A stretch of DNA of 64,000 nucleotides, from NCBI GenBank assembly GCA_036245805.1, contig BTRK01000002.1:40902661-40966660 (forward strand). The letters run 5' to 3'. This document shows, one piece after another, positions 1 through 12,917 of the stretch; the stretch's first letter is position 1; each line of letters starts with the position of its first letter. The position numbers and the translations under genes were made by a program. The notes under the pieces were generated by a model. The model did no database searches. It was not told the DNA's origin and saw nothing but the letters and a program-made list of their open reading frames with translations. Source of the stretch: Pristionchus mayeri. Its lineage: Eukaryota > Nematoda > Chromadorea > Rhabditida > Neodiplogasteridae.

Positions 1-59
1 ATGACAAACCCTATTTTTTATTTGCTCATGGTTGAAAGAGGAAATGTGATATGGGCATA

Positions 60-310
60 ACTAACATGCTATTGTAGAGTGCAACAAGTGGGCATGTTTT
101 CTATTGCAAAACAATAAGAACGCCCCATTATGTCAACTTGGGATCAGCGCTAATGTTGAAAATTTCACTGAATTGAATTTTGTTGTTCAGCATTTCTCAT
201 CCCGGAAGATTTAGCGATTGATCCAGAAAGCTCAATTGTCGTGAGTAGTGAAGTACTCGGCATGATTAGTGTTCACCTTAAATTGGAAAGTGGTGCACCT
301 AACTGTTCGT
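60..310 (+). pseudogene. Decayed exons similar to relic at 58.6-58.9 kb
   Basis: Two short open stretches resemble exons upstream of the zinc-finger gene near 59 kb. Around 75-115 the frame reads like IVECNKWAC, against IAKCDDWAC at about 58650. After an acceptor near 190, the frame starting FLIPEDLAIDPESS matches the 58750 stretch at positions such as the P-E, the L-A and the I-V-V, ending in a Glu-Gly/Ser-Gly-Ala region. Neither copy extends into a long coding model. I infer decayed paralogous exons of a cysteine-containing protein; the function is unknown. Confidence 0.35.
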
Positions 311-762
311 AAGCTACAGTTTTTCAAATGATGAAACCGAAAATTGTTCTTTGAAATCAGCCTTTTTTGCAATCTGCAGCTTCCAACACATATCGAATGC
401 CGGATGTTATGCGATAATATGGATGTACAACTGTAGTATAGTCACCCTTCAAAGCAGTAGGAGCATTTGGTAGCTCTTATTCAAAAGGCTGAGTTCAAAA
501 CATAACACCATAAAATCGTCATTTTCAGAATTTTTGAGATTTTATTTATTTACTCGCTTTGTATGCGAAATATAATCGACTTAAACATGTTGATGCATAC
601 TACTTACATCACTTCAACTCATGGTAAATTGAATTTCCAGACAATTTATTCAGCCAAAAAAAAATGGTAAAATAGTACGCGACAGAACTTTCTTACCAAC
701 CTAATAGTTGAAATTGGTGTTTAGTAAAATTGTTTTATGAAAAATTAGTTAGTAATTGTCAG

Positions 763-837
763 TTTGTCAACTCCTACTACAACGAGGCCGCGCCTCCCCA
801 CTGGTTCATCGCAAGACACACACCTACGAGGGTGTAG
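763..837 (+). pseudogene. Last-exon copy of the secreted gene at 14.7-18.1 kb
   Basis: After a TTGTCAG acceptor there is a 24-codon open exon plus TAG, exactly the length and phase of the final exon at 18068-18142. Shared residues include F-V, F/S-Y-x-E-A, P-P-H, F-I/V-A-R-H-T-P and the final R-V-stop. No other exon of that gene was found upstream within the window, so this is either the tail of a gene starting before the window or an isolated duplicated exon. The preceding 450 bases hold only decayed material. Confidence 0.5.
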
Positions 838-1935
838 AAGATCCGTCGCCCCTTTAATATGGCACTACATAAATAAAACTTTTGTTCTCTATTAATCGTT
901 GTACATACATGCATTTATACATCTCAAAAAGCGCCATAAGAAAACAATATAGGATCAATTAAAGCTCATTTTGTCAAAACAGTACTCATATCGATGAGAG
1001 CGAAGAATTTCTTAATCCTCAAGGTTCTTTTAGACTAGAGGCGATGTGAAGCGATATGAACAATTTTGTTACACACGGTCATACAGACCAACGGACATGC
1101 AATGAACAGACCGACATATATGTACTGCGATATTTCTTCATATAGCAACTGCGCCTATTCCAATACTGTACAGGACGGTATTGTGATGGCCGTGAAATAG
1201 TTCACATCAAGTGAGACGGGCTTTCGAAGTGAGGCTTGTCGAAAACGGATACGAAACCAGCATGACAAAAACGCATTATCATAGATGGATGCATATCAAG
1301 ATCTGACATCTTTAAAAATATTATATAAAAAATAAAAACACTAGGTTCGTAACGTCCAAATTTGTAATAGTACTCGATAATGATTAAAGTAAACGGGAGA
1401 AGGTTATGATGTGTATAATATTTAAAAACATTGTACCATTCATAACCAGCGATGGCTAGTCGGGCGATACTGTGTCAGTTACGAGACCTTTCAAGGACAA
1501 TCGGGGTCATAGTATCATTATTGGTTCATTTCAGGCACAATAACATAAAATTCACTTCAAAATCATGTTTTACGCAATATCCATTCTCGCCCGTGTCAAT
1601 TGTTTTACCATATACGATATAACATCATAGGAACATACAAAAATAATTAACGATATCGGCCTAAATTAAAAGTAACGGATTCATATATATTACCCCAGAA
1701 AACACAATGAAATATGCAACGTTGTTCAATGATCATAGTTGAAATTGCTTATTCGTGACTCGCGCCACTTTTGGCCGTCCCTTGGCGCCTAATTGGAACT
1801 CCGTACCGGAACGCACTAATTGATGAGACAAACGATGTAATAGTTCGAGTCTGACGATGGCATGATATTATTTGCATTAAGCATATGGTATACCAAGAAA
1901 ATCAGAATAGTGGTGGAGTAAGTTCACAAGATTAT
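838..1935. other. No supported gene
   Basis: AT-rich intergenic DNA. Around 1190-1260 there is a decayed stretch matching 25715-25790 (shared K-W/stop-F/Y-T-S-S-E reading with stops in both). Around 1750-1815 a short block containing CCTTGGCGCC resembles 12680-12745. I see no intact gene. Confidence 0.5.
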
Positions 1936-3425
1936 GAGTGACTATCTGAGAGAATTGAGCTATTCCACCTATGAGCCGTACAGCAAAAAATGAAAGTTCA
2001 TATAAATATGGTCCTATGGGTAACTTTTCACGTAGAGTTCGAAAATCGACCTTAGGAAGCCGTATCTCTCACTCCTCATTTCTTGTTCTGCGCTTTACTT
2101 GAGCGGTCGGTTTTTGTAATTTTTGAACGGCGCATCCAATGCCCATACATGTATAGTAATTCTGAAAGAACTCGAGGAGATAAGCATTTTTACTGTTGGA
2201 ATTGAAAGGCTAGCTCATCTTTGAAAAATTTTGAGGCCATTTGAAATTTTAATATTTTTATTGTGAAAACATATATTCCGACGTGTAATTTTAAGTATGT
2301 TCATTGGATTCCTCGTGAAAAGTTGTCCCTGGATCCAAATTTTCACTCTCAAATTCGCGACGCAATAATATTTCCCGAAATTCGGAAAAGGGAAGTATTG
2401 TGAATCAGTGAGTTTCGAAAATCTCGTACATTTGCGATTTCAAAATTTTATCAATTAGGAAATGTTCTCAATACTGTACTTCAACGTTTTATGCATAATT
2501 AGAGAGTGTTCTCTTCAATAAACATGACTTACGACATAAAAAAAATATTTTTTTTCACTTCAAAATTTCTCAAATTTACACGTTGCAAACTCATCATTTC
2601 GAATCCGCTTGACGGTTTCGGCTTCGCCCCATTCCAACTTTTTCGGATCGCCCTCAAAAAAATTAACTCCCAAAATGAATTTAAATATTTCGGACGTTTT
2701 CATCAAAGCCATATTCGGGCGTCAATAACTAGAGCCCCGACACATTGGAGGAGGACTCTTCCACCAATTTTTACAAATGTCGAGGCATGCTACAACACAG
2801 GTAGAGCGTCAAGCGGACTCGAAATTGTGAGTTTGCAAAGTGTAAATTTGAGAAATTGTGAAGTGAAAAAAATATTTTTTTATGTCGTAAGTCATGTTTA
2901 TTGAAGAGAACACTCTCTAATTATGCATAAAACGTTGAAGTACAGTATTGAGAACATTTCCTAATTGATAAAATTTTGAAATCGCAAATGTACGAGATTT
3001 TCGAAATTCACTGATTCACAATACTTCCCTTTTCCGAATTTCGGAAAATATCATTGCGTCGCGAATTTGAGAGTGAAAATTTGGTTACAGGGGCAACTTT
3101 TCACGGGGAATCCAATGAACATACTTAAAATTACACCTCGGAATATATATTTTCACAATACAAATTTTAAAATTTCAAATGGCCTCAACATTTTTCAAAG
3201 ATGAGCTAGCCTTTCACTTCCAACAGTAAAAATGCTTATCTCGTCGAGTTCTTTCAGAGTCTTTCAGAGAACATGAAATGAGGAGTGAGAGATACGGTTT
3301 CCTAAGGTCGATTTTCGAACTCTTTTCGAATTTTCGAACGTGAAAAGTTACCCCTAGGACCATATTTATATGAACTTTCATTTTTTGATGTACGGCCTGA
3401 GGTCAGTCCTCTCAGATAGTCACTC
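1936..3425. repeat. 1.5 kb foldback element
   Basis: Two arms of about 680 bases (1936-2620 and 2800-3425) are near-perfect reverse complements around a ~175-base spacer. The tips read GAGTGACTATCTGAG and its complement, and both sides are flanked by TTAT, a possible 4-base target duplication. Open frames across the hairpin are by-products of the arms. It carries no transposase and abuts the next element directly at 3426-3430. Confidence 0.85.
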
Positions 3426-3430
3426 TTATG

Positions 3431-4563
3431 AGAGGAATCGCGAGAGAATAGACCACACCGCGGCAGTAGAATTCAAGTTGGTCGTATCTGGCTACAATTT
3501 GGCCTCTTGGTACTTCAGATGACGCTCTTTCAAACTGCGTCGTCAGAATTTTGATATCGGTCGTCGTCTTCGAGATTCAGAAGGCCAAACTTGGTACTAT
3601 CACTTTTCGACAGTCAAATCGCGCTCACTTAACTGATCATAAGTTCGTTTAAAATTGAGATAAAAGGTCGTTCTTTTTTTCCAATGAAAGCTACCATCAT
3701 GCGCTACAACTTTTATGTTGACTTCATCATTCCTGGATTTCTGCCTGGTGCGGGGTGGTCGGGTGCACCAAAACTTTCATAACTTTGGAAATCGGGAAAA
3801 CGTTTTGAGTTATCATGCTTAAGTTGTAGTGCATATATGTGCGTTACTTATCGCCAAAAATTGGAGAAATCGGAGAGGGGAAAAAAAGTGGCGCTCACTT
3901 TTGTCCGGTGGCCGAAAATGGGTACCTGACAGCAATACTTCTTGACCTCCCATTGCCCGTATTTGGACTGAAATACTTCGAAAATCATCCAAAACAACAT
4001 TTTAACTCGTTTTCCCAATAGTTATACCATGGTCATTGGGCAAAAACTGCGGAAGAACTTGAAATTTATGAATCGATACTTTGACTTTTTTCAAGCTGTG
4101 AGGTGTGCCCACATGAGCTAAATCGCTTCCAAATAACGAAGGAACGGCCCTCTAAAGTAGCCATAGAAACGGCGTTACTGGAAGTACCATATTTTAGCTG
4201 AGGATTCCATCAAAAGGTGTAAAACTGTACCTTAGGTCAAAATTGACTTAGCGACCTGACTCTTGCACAGCAATGCAGAGAATTATGAGCTAAACAACTT
4301 ATCCGTTGAAAGTTAGGTTGTATCATTTCATTTAGGCGCGCTACAGCGCTCAGAAGTAGGCAAAAACGCCCTAAATGGAGGGGAGGGAGAGGGAGGTCAG
4401 GCGGCGAGAGCGCTAGACGGGTAGAGCGCGCGCTCACGGGGGAATTTTGGCGGTTTCTCGCTTACCCTCTGGCTGTCCCTTTCTGTCACCATGTATTTAT
4501 TATCTGTGTATTCCCTCTGGTTATGCTGGAGCTATAGATGTCTCTATGAGCACGTCGGAACTA
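3431..4563. repeat. Left terminal inverted repeat
   Basis: Matches the reverse complement of 10314-11458 almost base for base. Apparent open frames at 3839-4021 and 4237-4437 recur in the right repeat on the opposite strand and differ by one residue, so they are repeat sequence rather than genes. The inner edge lies just after the GAGCACGTCGGAACTA stretch. Confidence 0.85.
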
Positions 4564-4763
4564 TCCATTGATCACCTGTGGGCATGCTGGATCAATCACT
4601 CTTCGGCACCGTTTTCGTCGGATGTAATTCTGTTTATTAATTTGTACTTGGTCCAAAATAGCATACCCCTGTCTCCATCCCCGCTGAGTTCTACGTGCTT
4701 CTCGCTATTATTCATTTATTTATATTCCCAATTAACATTTCGCATTAATGCCTAAATTTTCAG

Positions 4764-7700
4764 GAAAGGACAAAAGTGACAATTGAAAAAGCGAAAGGCG
4801 ATTTACAGTCATGCGATTTTATCGTCAGTGAGATAGACGCTCAAAGAAATCAGAAATCATGTAATTTTTTGTATCTTTCGAAATGTTTTACATTCGAAAA
4901 TATACATTTCGTTTTCAGCTGGAGGACCTAAACATTGGGACCCTCCTGGAGAAGAAACAGAACGAACGGAAAAAGTAGCGCTTCCGCTTCAGGAATGCTC
5001 ACTTTTGACTTCCTTCAAGAAGGTTAAAAAAAATAAGAAGACAGGTAAGACCTATCACGGAGCTAACATTTAAAATTGTATTTTTATAGCTATTGGTCAC
5101 ATATACGTTCCTGAATTCGCCAATCCAAGATGTCTGACAATGGAAGACCGAGAGAAAATGAAAAACTGCTATGATACAATCCTTTCCAAGGAATGACTTC
5201 ATAAGTGAGTGCATAATCAAAAATCTGAATTTAATTGTTCTTTTCAGAAAAATCGAAGGCTTCTCGCAAAGGGTATGCAATATCCATGTTATAAATATAT
5301 TATATCACATCTATAAACATTACATAAATATTAGTAAAGATAAATCAAATATGTCTTTTAATCCCGTTTCGTCAGGAGTTGCTCGGTAGGGTAATATCAT
5401 CGTCTGCCACAAAGAACTGCAAAATGCCGAGGCAAAGATAGCAGGTGATGATTCAAACACTTATTCCCCACAAACATAATTATTAAATACATAACATTTC
5501 TATTTTTATAATGAAATTATTGATTGGAAAATGGAAGACAATGGATCTGCTCGGCTGAGGCTGACATGATTATGTCCCGGATTGGAGAGTTCAATGTGAA
5601 CTGGGATGTTGAAGTATGCCAATTTACTAGCTATTGTTTGAATTCAAATAATTCCAGGAGCACACAATATGCGATCGCCATCTTAAGATTCTTCTTGAAG
5701 ATTGGAAGAATCCATTCTATAAAAATATTAAAATTCGAGATGGGAACATGCAGTGTTCGTTTCCTGAACATAAAGGTGACTTGATTGTTTTGTGAATTGC
5801 CTTAAATTATATTCAGGATCACGACCATTTTTACTTCGTGAGACTCCTCGAAGGCTGCTTGTTACTAAATCGGATTTGCAAAGATGGCTTAAGAAGAAAA
5901 AAAAAAGCTTACTTCCTGTTGGAACACGTAAGTATCATTTTCCGATCGTTTCATTAGTCTATACTATTTCAGCCCTCTGTGACGAAGATATGGCATTTCT
6001 TCGTGGTCCAGAGTTTGACAAGATGAGAAACGAAGATGAATTCAAGATTCAATCAGGTAACAAAGTCTGAATTTGGAATATATCACTTACACAAACACTT
6101 AAGATGACTCAACTTTAAATCTGAACATCGTTCGTCCTCCTTCAAAGAAGACTCAATGCACTTTGACTGACACTGTTCAAAAGGCAGTTAAAGATCTACT
6201 AGTGGCACTAAAATTTGTCAAAAATACTGATCGAAGGGAGGTATGTAAAATTGATATTATTTTGGTGAAGTACTGAAACAATGTCTCTAAGGACTGGAAC
6301 AATATCGGAGATCGACAGAGACGGGAGAAGGTTCGAATTGCAAGCGCTGCTTTTGACGCCGTCTGCGAATCCCTTGCCCCTGATGCAAAAGAGGAGTTGA
6401 AGAATAGGGTATTCCAAGGAGCAAAATTACTGGTAGGTTACATCCAATTAATAATTAAACATAACTTGTATTTACAGCAACATGACAGCGGTGATTCGTT
6501 GAGGACCCTGCTTACGGAAATAGCTGATTTGTATGAACGTGCTGATACAAAAATGAATAAGATCTTCGTTCTTGCTACCGTTGCGCACCTTCCTTTCCCT
6601 ATTGTGAGTGTCATTTAATTTTTTTAAAAATATTAACACATTATGTTCTACAGCTGAAACGATTCATCCCCGGTCTTACGGAATATTATCATAAAAAGGC
6701 TAAATGGGTGAAGCTGAAAGGATCTACCGATAATGCAGAAGGTGTAAGGCGAGTTCGATATGATGAGGCTAAATTGGACAAGCTGCTGGAGTTCATTCTC
6801 AGGTTCGATCATAACTCTTTTTTCTTTGGAAAGACAATTTTCCAGCCCTCTTGTCGTTCTCGACTTGCCGTTCAATGAGAGGCAAGAGAACATGGACGAT
6901 GGAACCACGACTTCGATGCCCAACCTGATGCGACTACAGACCATCGAAGAAGTGTACAGGATGTATCTAGCCGTTAGTTAACCATTTAAATAACTGAACT
7001 AGATTCACAATTCGTTTCAGTACTTGAAAGAAGAGGGTCTTTCTAAAATGAGGCTGGAGGAGACCACGGCCAAATACATCATCAAGCTTGTGGCCCCGAC
7101 TCGTGGTAAGAATTTAACATGCGTCGACGAGAAGATTGCAGATGGAATGAAGGTTTAATGTTCAACTATTCGATATATCGATATCATTACTAATCAGGCC
7201 TTCGATGAGCTATTCTCAACGGTATCTGATTTGCTCCAAAAGGATATCATCGACAAACAGACCGCTGCCAAGTTAACCAAGGATCTGCAGGCGAGCAAAT
7301 CGTATCTCCGAGGAGACTTCAAGGTGAATACATGTTAAATATGTTTGATAGAATTATGTTGCAGGTGCACGTAAAGATGCACAGTGATTGCGCGGATCAC
7401 TGCGCGACTTTCGCTCTCTCAGATCCCAATAATCCATTTTTCTGCCACGACTGCTCTACTGGACCTAATGCACATGCCCACAATAATATTTGTGACAGGT
7501 AATTTAACAAGTAGAACAAAAATAATTTCATTTCAAGTTGTACGAATGTGGACACCACTTCGAGCAATATCAAAGAATTGCTGCAAAGTGCTATGGGCTC
7601 TTCAGATACTCCCGCTGAACAGTATGTACCTACAAATATTGAAAATGAAATGTAGTTGAAATTGTTATTTTTTGCAGTCAGCATTTCTCATTTCTCAGTG

Positions 7701-10130
7701 AAGAGTGTGATCTTCATGCTGATGCGATCTACGAAATGAAGAAGCATCAGGTATCAGTTGAACATATCATTAAAGCAGGATTCTCAGCAAAGTGCGTCAC
7801 GGTCAAATTTGAATGCTTTAATTTAACCATTACTCACTTCTAAATAGAGATTTCAAAATCGGAATTTCGAAAATGAATTACGGTTTACGATTATCTCGAA
7901 ATTGCCTTGTCAGTTTGCCCTGTCTAGTTTTGCTGATAGTATAAAAATATAAAAATATAATTTTTTATACTATCTTTAATATAAAAATATTTTCAGGTCC
8001 GAGCAGTACTTTCCCATCTAGAAAGAGCTGAATTCGTTGACAAACTGGAAGAAGGCGAAGCACTCATCGTCCTCGATTGGGCGCAGAAGCTTACTCCCTT
8101 TTATGCAAGGGAGAAGCAGGTGGAATACTACGCTAAAACGGGAATCGCATATCACATCTCCCATGCTTTGACAAAGATCAACGGAGAGGAGGCTGAGCAT
8201 CTTTCCATTCACATATTCGAGCCCGGAGAGAAGCAGGTATGAGTCACCTGTAAGTATTCAAATAAAAAGAAATTACAGGATGGTACCGCGGTCTCCCTCA
8301 TTGTGAAGGCATTTCTGGAGGAGCTGAAGGAAATGGGAATCAGAAAGGTTCTCATCCGCTCCGACTGCGCTGGTAAATCAATGATACACGGTTAAATTTG
8401 CTAAAATAACTAAAAATATTATACATTTATTATTTTCATTTTAGGCTGCTACAGAAATGCGCCCCTCGTATCGTCCCTGTTCCATCTTCAAGCCGAAATT
8501 GGGACTATCATTGACGGACTTCTGTTTTCAGAAGCACAGGCTGGTAAAGGACCGTGTGATAGAGGTACATTTTGATTTCTATGAACAGCAAATATTTTCT
8601 GATTTTTAGGAGCTGCCAGAGCCAAGGGGAAAGCGAGGGATCACGTCACCTCTGAACGTGGTAAAGTGGAGACGAAGGAAGATTTCTTCGACGCTCTCGT
8701 CGCGGGGACGAAGATGAATGGAGTCAGCGTCCATATCTGCTCTATCTCCAATGTGAAGAATGTGAAGGCGATCATCCCAAACATCACATCATACTTCAGC
8801 TTCGATTTCGAGGTACGCATGATTTCCTTCTTCTAGGTTCTCTCAAAAGTTTGTGCCGATTTGCAGACTTTATTTTCTTTGTTTGATTAGTGCAGCGAAA
8901 TACTAAGTTTTTTTACCCGGAAATAACTGAAAAAAGCAGCACTTGCTGAGCTTAGGCTTGCTGAGTTAGGCTTCCTGAGAGAATTGGTACGATTGAGGGA
9001 TCGCTGTATGTTGTGCAAAAAAGTCTCATAAAATCGATTGTTTAATCAAAACATTAAGAGACTTAATCGAAGCCGATTTAAAATCGGTAAAAACTGTTGC
9101 ACCAACCCAACCTTGATAAAAGTATACCTTACCTAAATTCGTTCTTTTCAGCACAATGGGATTCTCGTACGTCGTCATCGTTTTATCGGAGACGGTGTTC
9201 TCCATGATGCTACTCGAATTGCTCCATGCAAAGTACAGCTGACGATCATCAAATCGGATGGACACACAGCGGAAAAGCACCCTGATCTCTTCTGGTTATC
9301 GAAGACTTCACGCCATCCAAGAGCTTCGAAACCCGCTGTCTCTATCCCTAAAGCCGATACGCCTGCTGGCGTTCTTCACTGTCCTGAAAATAACTGCGAT
9401 GCCCAGTTTCGGTCTTTCCACAATCTTGAAAAACACATCTTCAAGGGAAAGCACAAGTATATACTCGAGCGCAAAACCCTCCATGACTACTGCGCCGAAA
9501 TGGCATCAGCAAGCGTGGAACTGATGATGTCCAGTACAGGACTGGGATCCGCTGTTTCCACTTCCGTACGTGGTGTTTCCCATCTAAAACAAGGATGGGC
9601 ACTCCGGGAAGTGAAGAAGAGGAACGCTAATGGCAAGCCTGCTCGTGAGCTTATCAAGCAGTATTTCGAAGGCAGGAGGAAGGTCGGAGAAAAGGCCATG
9701 CCAACGGATGCAGATAGATACATGAGGAATGCGAAAAATCCAGATGGATCGATTATGATCCATCCGAAGGACAGGCTAGTTCTGACCCAGATCAAATCGA
9801 TCATTAATGGACTTCTGAAGAAGGAACAGCTCCTTTCATCGAAGAAAACCAAGAAGAAGGCCAATGTGCAGCTTCAGACTGAATCATCAGTGGTGAGAAT
9901 CATATTTTAATCATATCGTCCGGGGAAGGAATGGTATTAAATATTATTAAAAATTCATTTTTCAGGAACCAAGTGATGATGAAGACGAGGATACTGATTG
10001 TGAGGAGAGTGATGACGAAGATGCACTGAGGACTCTTATACTCAGTCACAAGGATGTACTCTTCGAGGAATCAAGCACGGAACAAGAAGATGGGCATAGC
10101 AAAAAGCGTGCCCGACGTTCTGTCTCGTAA
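4764..10130 (+). CDS. DDE-type transposase-like protein with C2H2 finger
   Basis: A spliced gene of more than fifteen exons ends at TAA 10128-10130. The 3' two thirds read continuously. A cysteine/histidine block follows at 7370-7560 (H-x-D-C...A-L-S-D-P-N-N-P...C-H-D-C, then C-D-S-C). A core contains LDWAQK (Asp codon at 8075), IRSDCAG (Asp at 8363) and SEAQAGKGPCDR (Glu at 8531), a plausible catalytic D-D-E. A C2H2 finger (C-x4-C-x12-H-x5-H, ~9395-9460) follows, then a basic region, an acidic run and a terminal K-K-R-A-R-R signal. From memory, the order of core, G-K-G-x-C-D-R and finger matches a family of uncharacterised transposase-like proteins in cnidarians, molluscs and fish. The 5' exons (4764-5620) are less certain: the frame breaks near 5190 and the start codon was not found. 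Confidence 0.75.
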
Positions 10131-10313
10131 TTAATATGTTTAATACGTTCCTATTACTGTCATATTAGGATCGCAAAATTTGTTTCTTTTATGTAGATCG
10201 CGTGATATTTGCATCTGAAGAAAATAAACTTCCATTTTTTGTCATATTGCAGTTTGTCTTTAATGTTTGCATAATACCCAGTGTATAGTAGGAGATAGTA
10301 AGTCCCCAGCTGG

Positions 10314-11458
10314 TAGTTCCGACGTGCTCATAGAGACATCTATAGCTCCAGCATAACCAGAGGGAATACACAGATAATAAATACATGGTGACAGAAAGGG
10401 ACAGCCAGAGGGTAAGCGAGAAACCGCCAAAATTCCCCCGTGAGCGCGCGCTCTACCCGTCTAGCGCTCTCGCCGCCTGACCTCCCTCTCCCTCCCCTCC
10501 ATTTAGGGCGTTTTTGCCTACTTCTGAGCGCTGTAGTGCGCCTAAATGAAATGATACAACCTAACTTTCAACGGATAAGTTGTTTAGCTCATAATTCTCT
10601 GCATTGCTGTGCAAGAGTCAGGTCGCTAAGTCAATTTTGACCTAAGGTACAGTTTTACACCTTTTGATGGAATCCTCAGCTAAAATATGGTACTTCCAGT
10701 AACGCCGTTTCTATGGCTACTTTAGAGGGCCGTTCCTTCGTTATTTGGAAGCGATTTAGCTCATGTGGGCACACCTCAAAGCTTGAAAAAAGTCAAAGTA
10801 TCGATTCATAAATTTCAAGTTCTTCCGCAGTTTTTGCCCAATGACCATGGTATAACTATTGGGAAAACGAGTTAAAATGTTGTTTTGGATGATTTTCGAA
10901 GTATTTCAGTCCAAATACGGGTAATGGGAGGTCAAGAAGTATTGCTGTCAGGTACCCATTTTCGGCCACCGGACAAAAGTGAGCGCCACTTTTTTTCCCC
11001 TCTCCGATTTCTCCAATTTTTGGCGATAAGTAACGCACATATATGCACTACAACTTAAGCATGATAACTCAAAACGTTTTCCCGATTTCCAAAGTTATGA
11101 AAGTTTTGGTGCACCCGACCACCCCGCACCAGGCAGAAATCCAGGAATGATGAAGTCAACATAAAAGTTGTAGCGCATGATGGTAGCTTTCATTGGAAAA
11201 AAAGAACGACCTTTTATCTCAATTTTAAACGAACTTATGATCAGTTAAGTGAGCGCGATTTGACTGTCGAAAAGTGATAGTACCAAGTTTGGCCTTCTGA
11301 ATCTCGAAGACGACGACCGATATCAAAATTCTGACGACGCAGTTTGAAAGAGCGTCATCTGAAGTACCAAGAGGCCAAATTGTAGCCAGATACGACCAAC
11401 TTGAATTCTACTGCCGCTGGACCCCCTCAAATGGTCGATTCTCTCGCGATTCACCTCT
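10314..11458. repeat. Right terminal inverted repeat
   Basis: Reverse complement of 3431-4563. Near its tip it has TTTGAGGGGGTC where the left repeat is shorter, which accounts for most of the length difference. The transposase gene ends 180 bases before its inner edge. Confidence 0.85.
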
Positions 11459-11569
11459 TATGTACAATTCCCATGAACAACATGCTATGTATGTTGTCGA
11501 ATACAAAATCTTAACATTAACTTGCTCGGGCCAGTACTTGAATCGTTAAACTACTACTTGAGTCGTTAG

Positions 11570-12502
11570 TTAAATTACCAGATTAAATTTGGCTCCGACT
11601 TTCATGGCTTCATCATTGATTTGTCTACAATAATTTACTTTGTTACGATCTGAGGTAAAACTGCTGATGAAATATTGATTAATGGATTAAACCCACCTGA
11701 CAGCTGACTTATTCGCATTCTTATCTATGATAACAGTCAATCGATCAACTTTGATCTCAGCGAAACATTGACAAATTCTGTTGAATGAGGTCTCATTCAC
11801 GTTGTTGATCCACAGATGTTTGATACTCTTGATATATTTTACAGTTGAATTAATGATCTCAACTGTATCATTCAGATAATGCGCCTTTGCAGATCCGATG
11901 TTGAATAGCTGTAAGGCGAAATTATAATTCTTCGATTTTGTTTGCTTCTTTCAATTGTAGATATTAGGTCATATTGAAAGATCTATGACTATTAAGCTGA
12001 CTCACTGTTTCCTTCACATTATCGAAACCGATTCTTTTCCACTTGTTGTTTCTGAATCGGGGAAGACACATCAACGGAAGTCTCATGTCATAAGTTGATT
12101 CGCTATACTTGCCAAACTTGAGATACATGCCGTCAACTGGGACTTTTCCCAATTCCTCGTTTATTATATACCATCTTGGACAAATCTGAAACCAGTGTTT
12201 TGATTTATGAGGAGATTGTGATCCATTTTCGGGTTTGTTCAAAATGTTCTAAATAGCTGACGCTGATGAGGTAGCTCTTGAAACCTAACAGAATATCAGA
12301 TTACATGCACATTTTCATCATATTTGAAATTAATGATGATAAGCTTTTGAATTTTAGAAACTCAGTTACCAATGTATTGATTCACAGTTTTTAGCGCTCC
12401 TCAATTATCACACATCGGGATAATGAGTCTGACAAGATCATCATGGAGGTTGTAAGGAGTGAGTTCAAATGAGGAGATTCCGTATTGGTGATTGGTGTTC
12501 AT
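11570..12502 (-). pseudogene. F-box-like family member, with in-frame TGA
   Basis: Exons run right to left. The first (12502 down to ~12370) starts MNTNHQYG and has an F-box-like core L-H-D-D-L-V-R-L-I-I-P-M. The middle exon is C-P-R-W...V-D-G-M-Y-L-K-F-G...W-K-R-I-G (about 12190-11995). A leucine-rich exon includes F-N-R-I-C-Q-C-F, and the last short exon is Q-I-N-D-E-A-M-K-V-G-A with its stop at 11570. The same exon order occurs at 26.2-27.4 and 37.5-38.5 kb. Here the codon matching the Leu of D-E-L-G-A is TGA (near 12405), and the N-terminal part present in the other copies is missing. Probably a pseudogene. Confidence 0.55.
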
Positions 12503-12917
12503 CTAAATTTATGGTAATTTAATGGTAATTGAAAGGATATTTTTTGCGATACACAAATAACCAATAGGTGTAACTGAATTGAATTTGAAGATGGCATGAC
12601 GAATTAAAAGAAATATAACAATTCATCTGTCTCGATCGTAAAAAAAACTGTAATACAAATACAACAGATAATTATTCATAGCGTGCATTCGTGCTCTCGC
12701 GTCATTTGTGTTCCTTGGCGCCAAATGGAAAATTAGCTCGGGACCCGGCTAGTTAAAATAGTTTGAGTATATTGCAAACGGGATGTTATTTATTGTTATA
12801 TGAAAACAAAAAAAAACAATACATTTCTGAAAATTGAAACAAGATTATAACCGATTATTAATACTATCTTAAAGGAGAAGTAAATTCAAACGCGCGCCCG
12901 GTTGGAATATGTTTCAC

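Larger units (their letters stand above)
3431..11458. mobile_element. 8 kb DNA transposon with ~1.13 kb TIRs
   Basis: The ends are long inverted repeats: 3431-4563 on the left and 10314-11458 on the right. They differ by a few substitutions and by a ~10-base insertion near the right tip. The tips read AGAGG(TG)AATCGCGAGAG. CTCTTATG occurs at 3423-3430 and again at 11455-11462, so the target duplication is TATG (4 bases) or up to 8 bases, depending on where the tip is drawn. Inside is one plus-strand spliced gene for a transposase-like protein. Long TIRs plus a DDE gene identify a cut-and-paste transposon; the superfamily is not assigned. Confidence 0.85.

Noticed and set aside
2506..2904. 132-codon open frame inside the first foldback
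   Set aside because: It runs through both arms of a near-perfect palindrome, with no splice or start context; explained by the repeat.
4237..4437. 66-codon frame repeated at 10440-10640
   Set aside because: Lies in the TIRs and is duplicated only because the TIRs are; apparent conservation is not selection.
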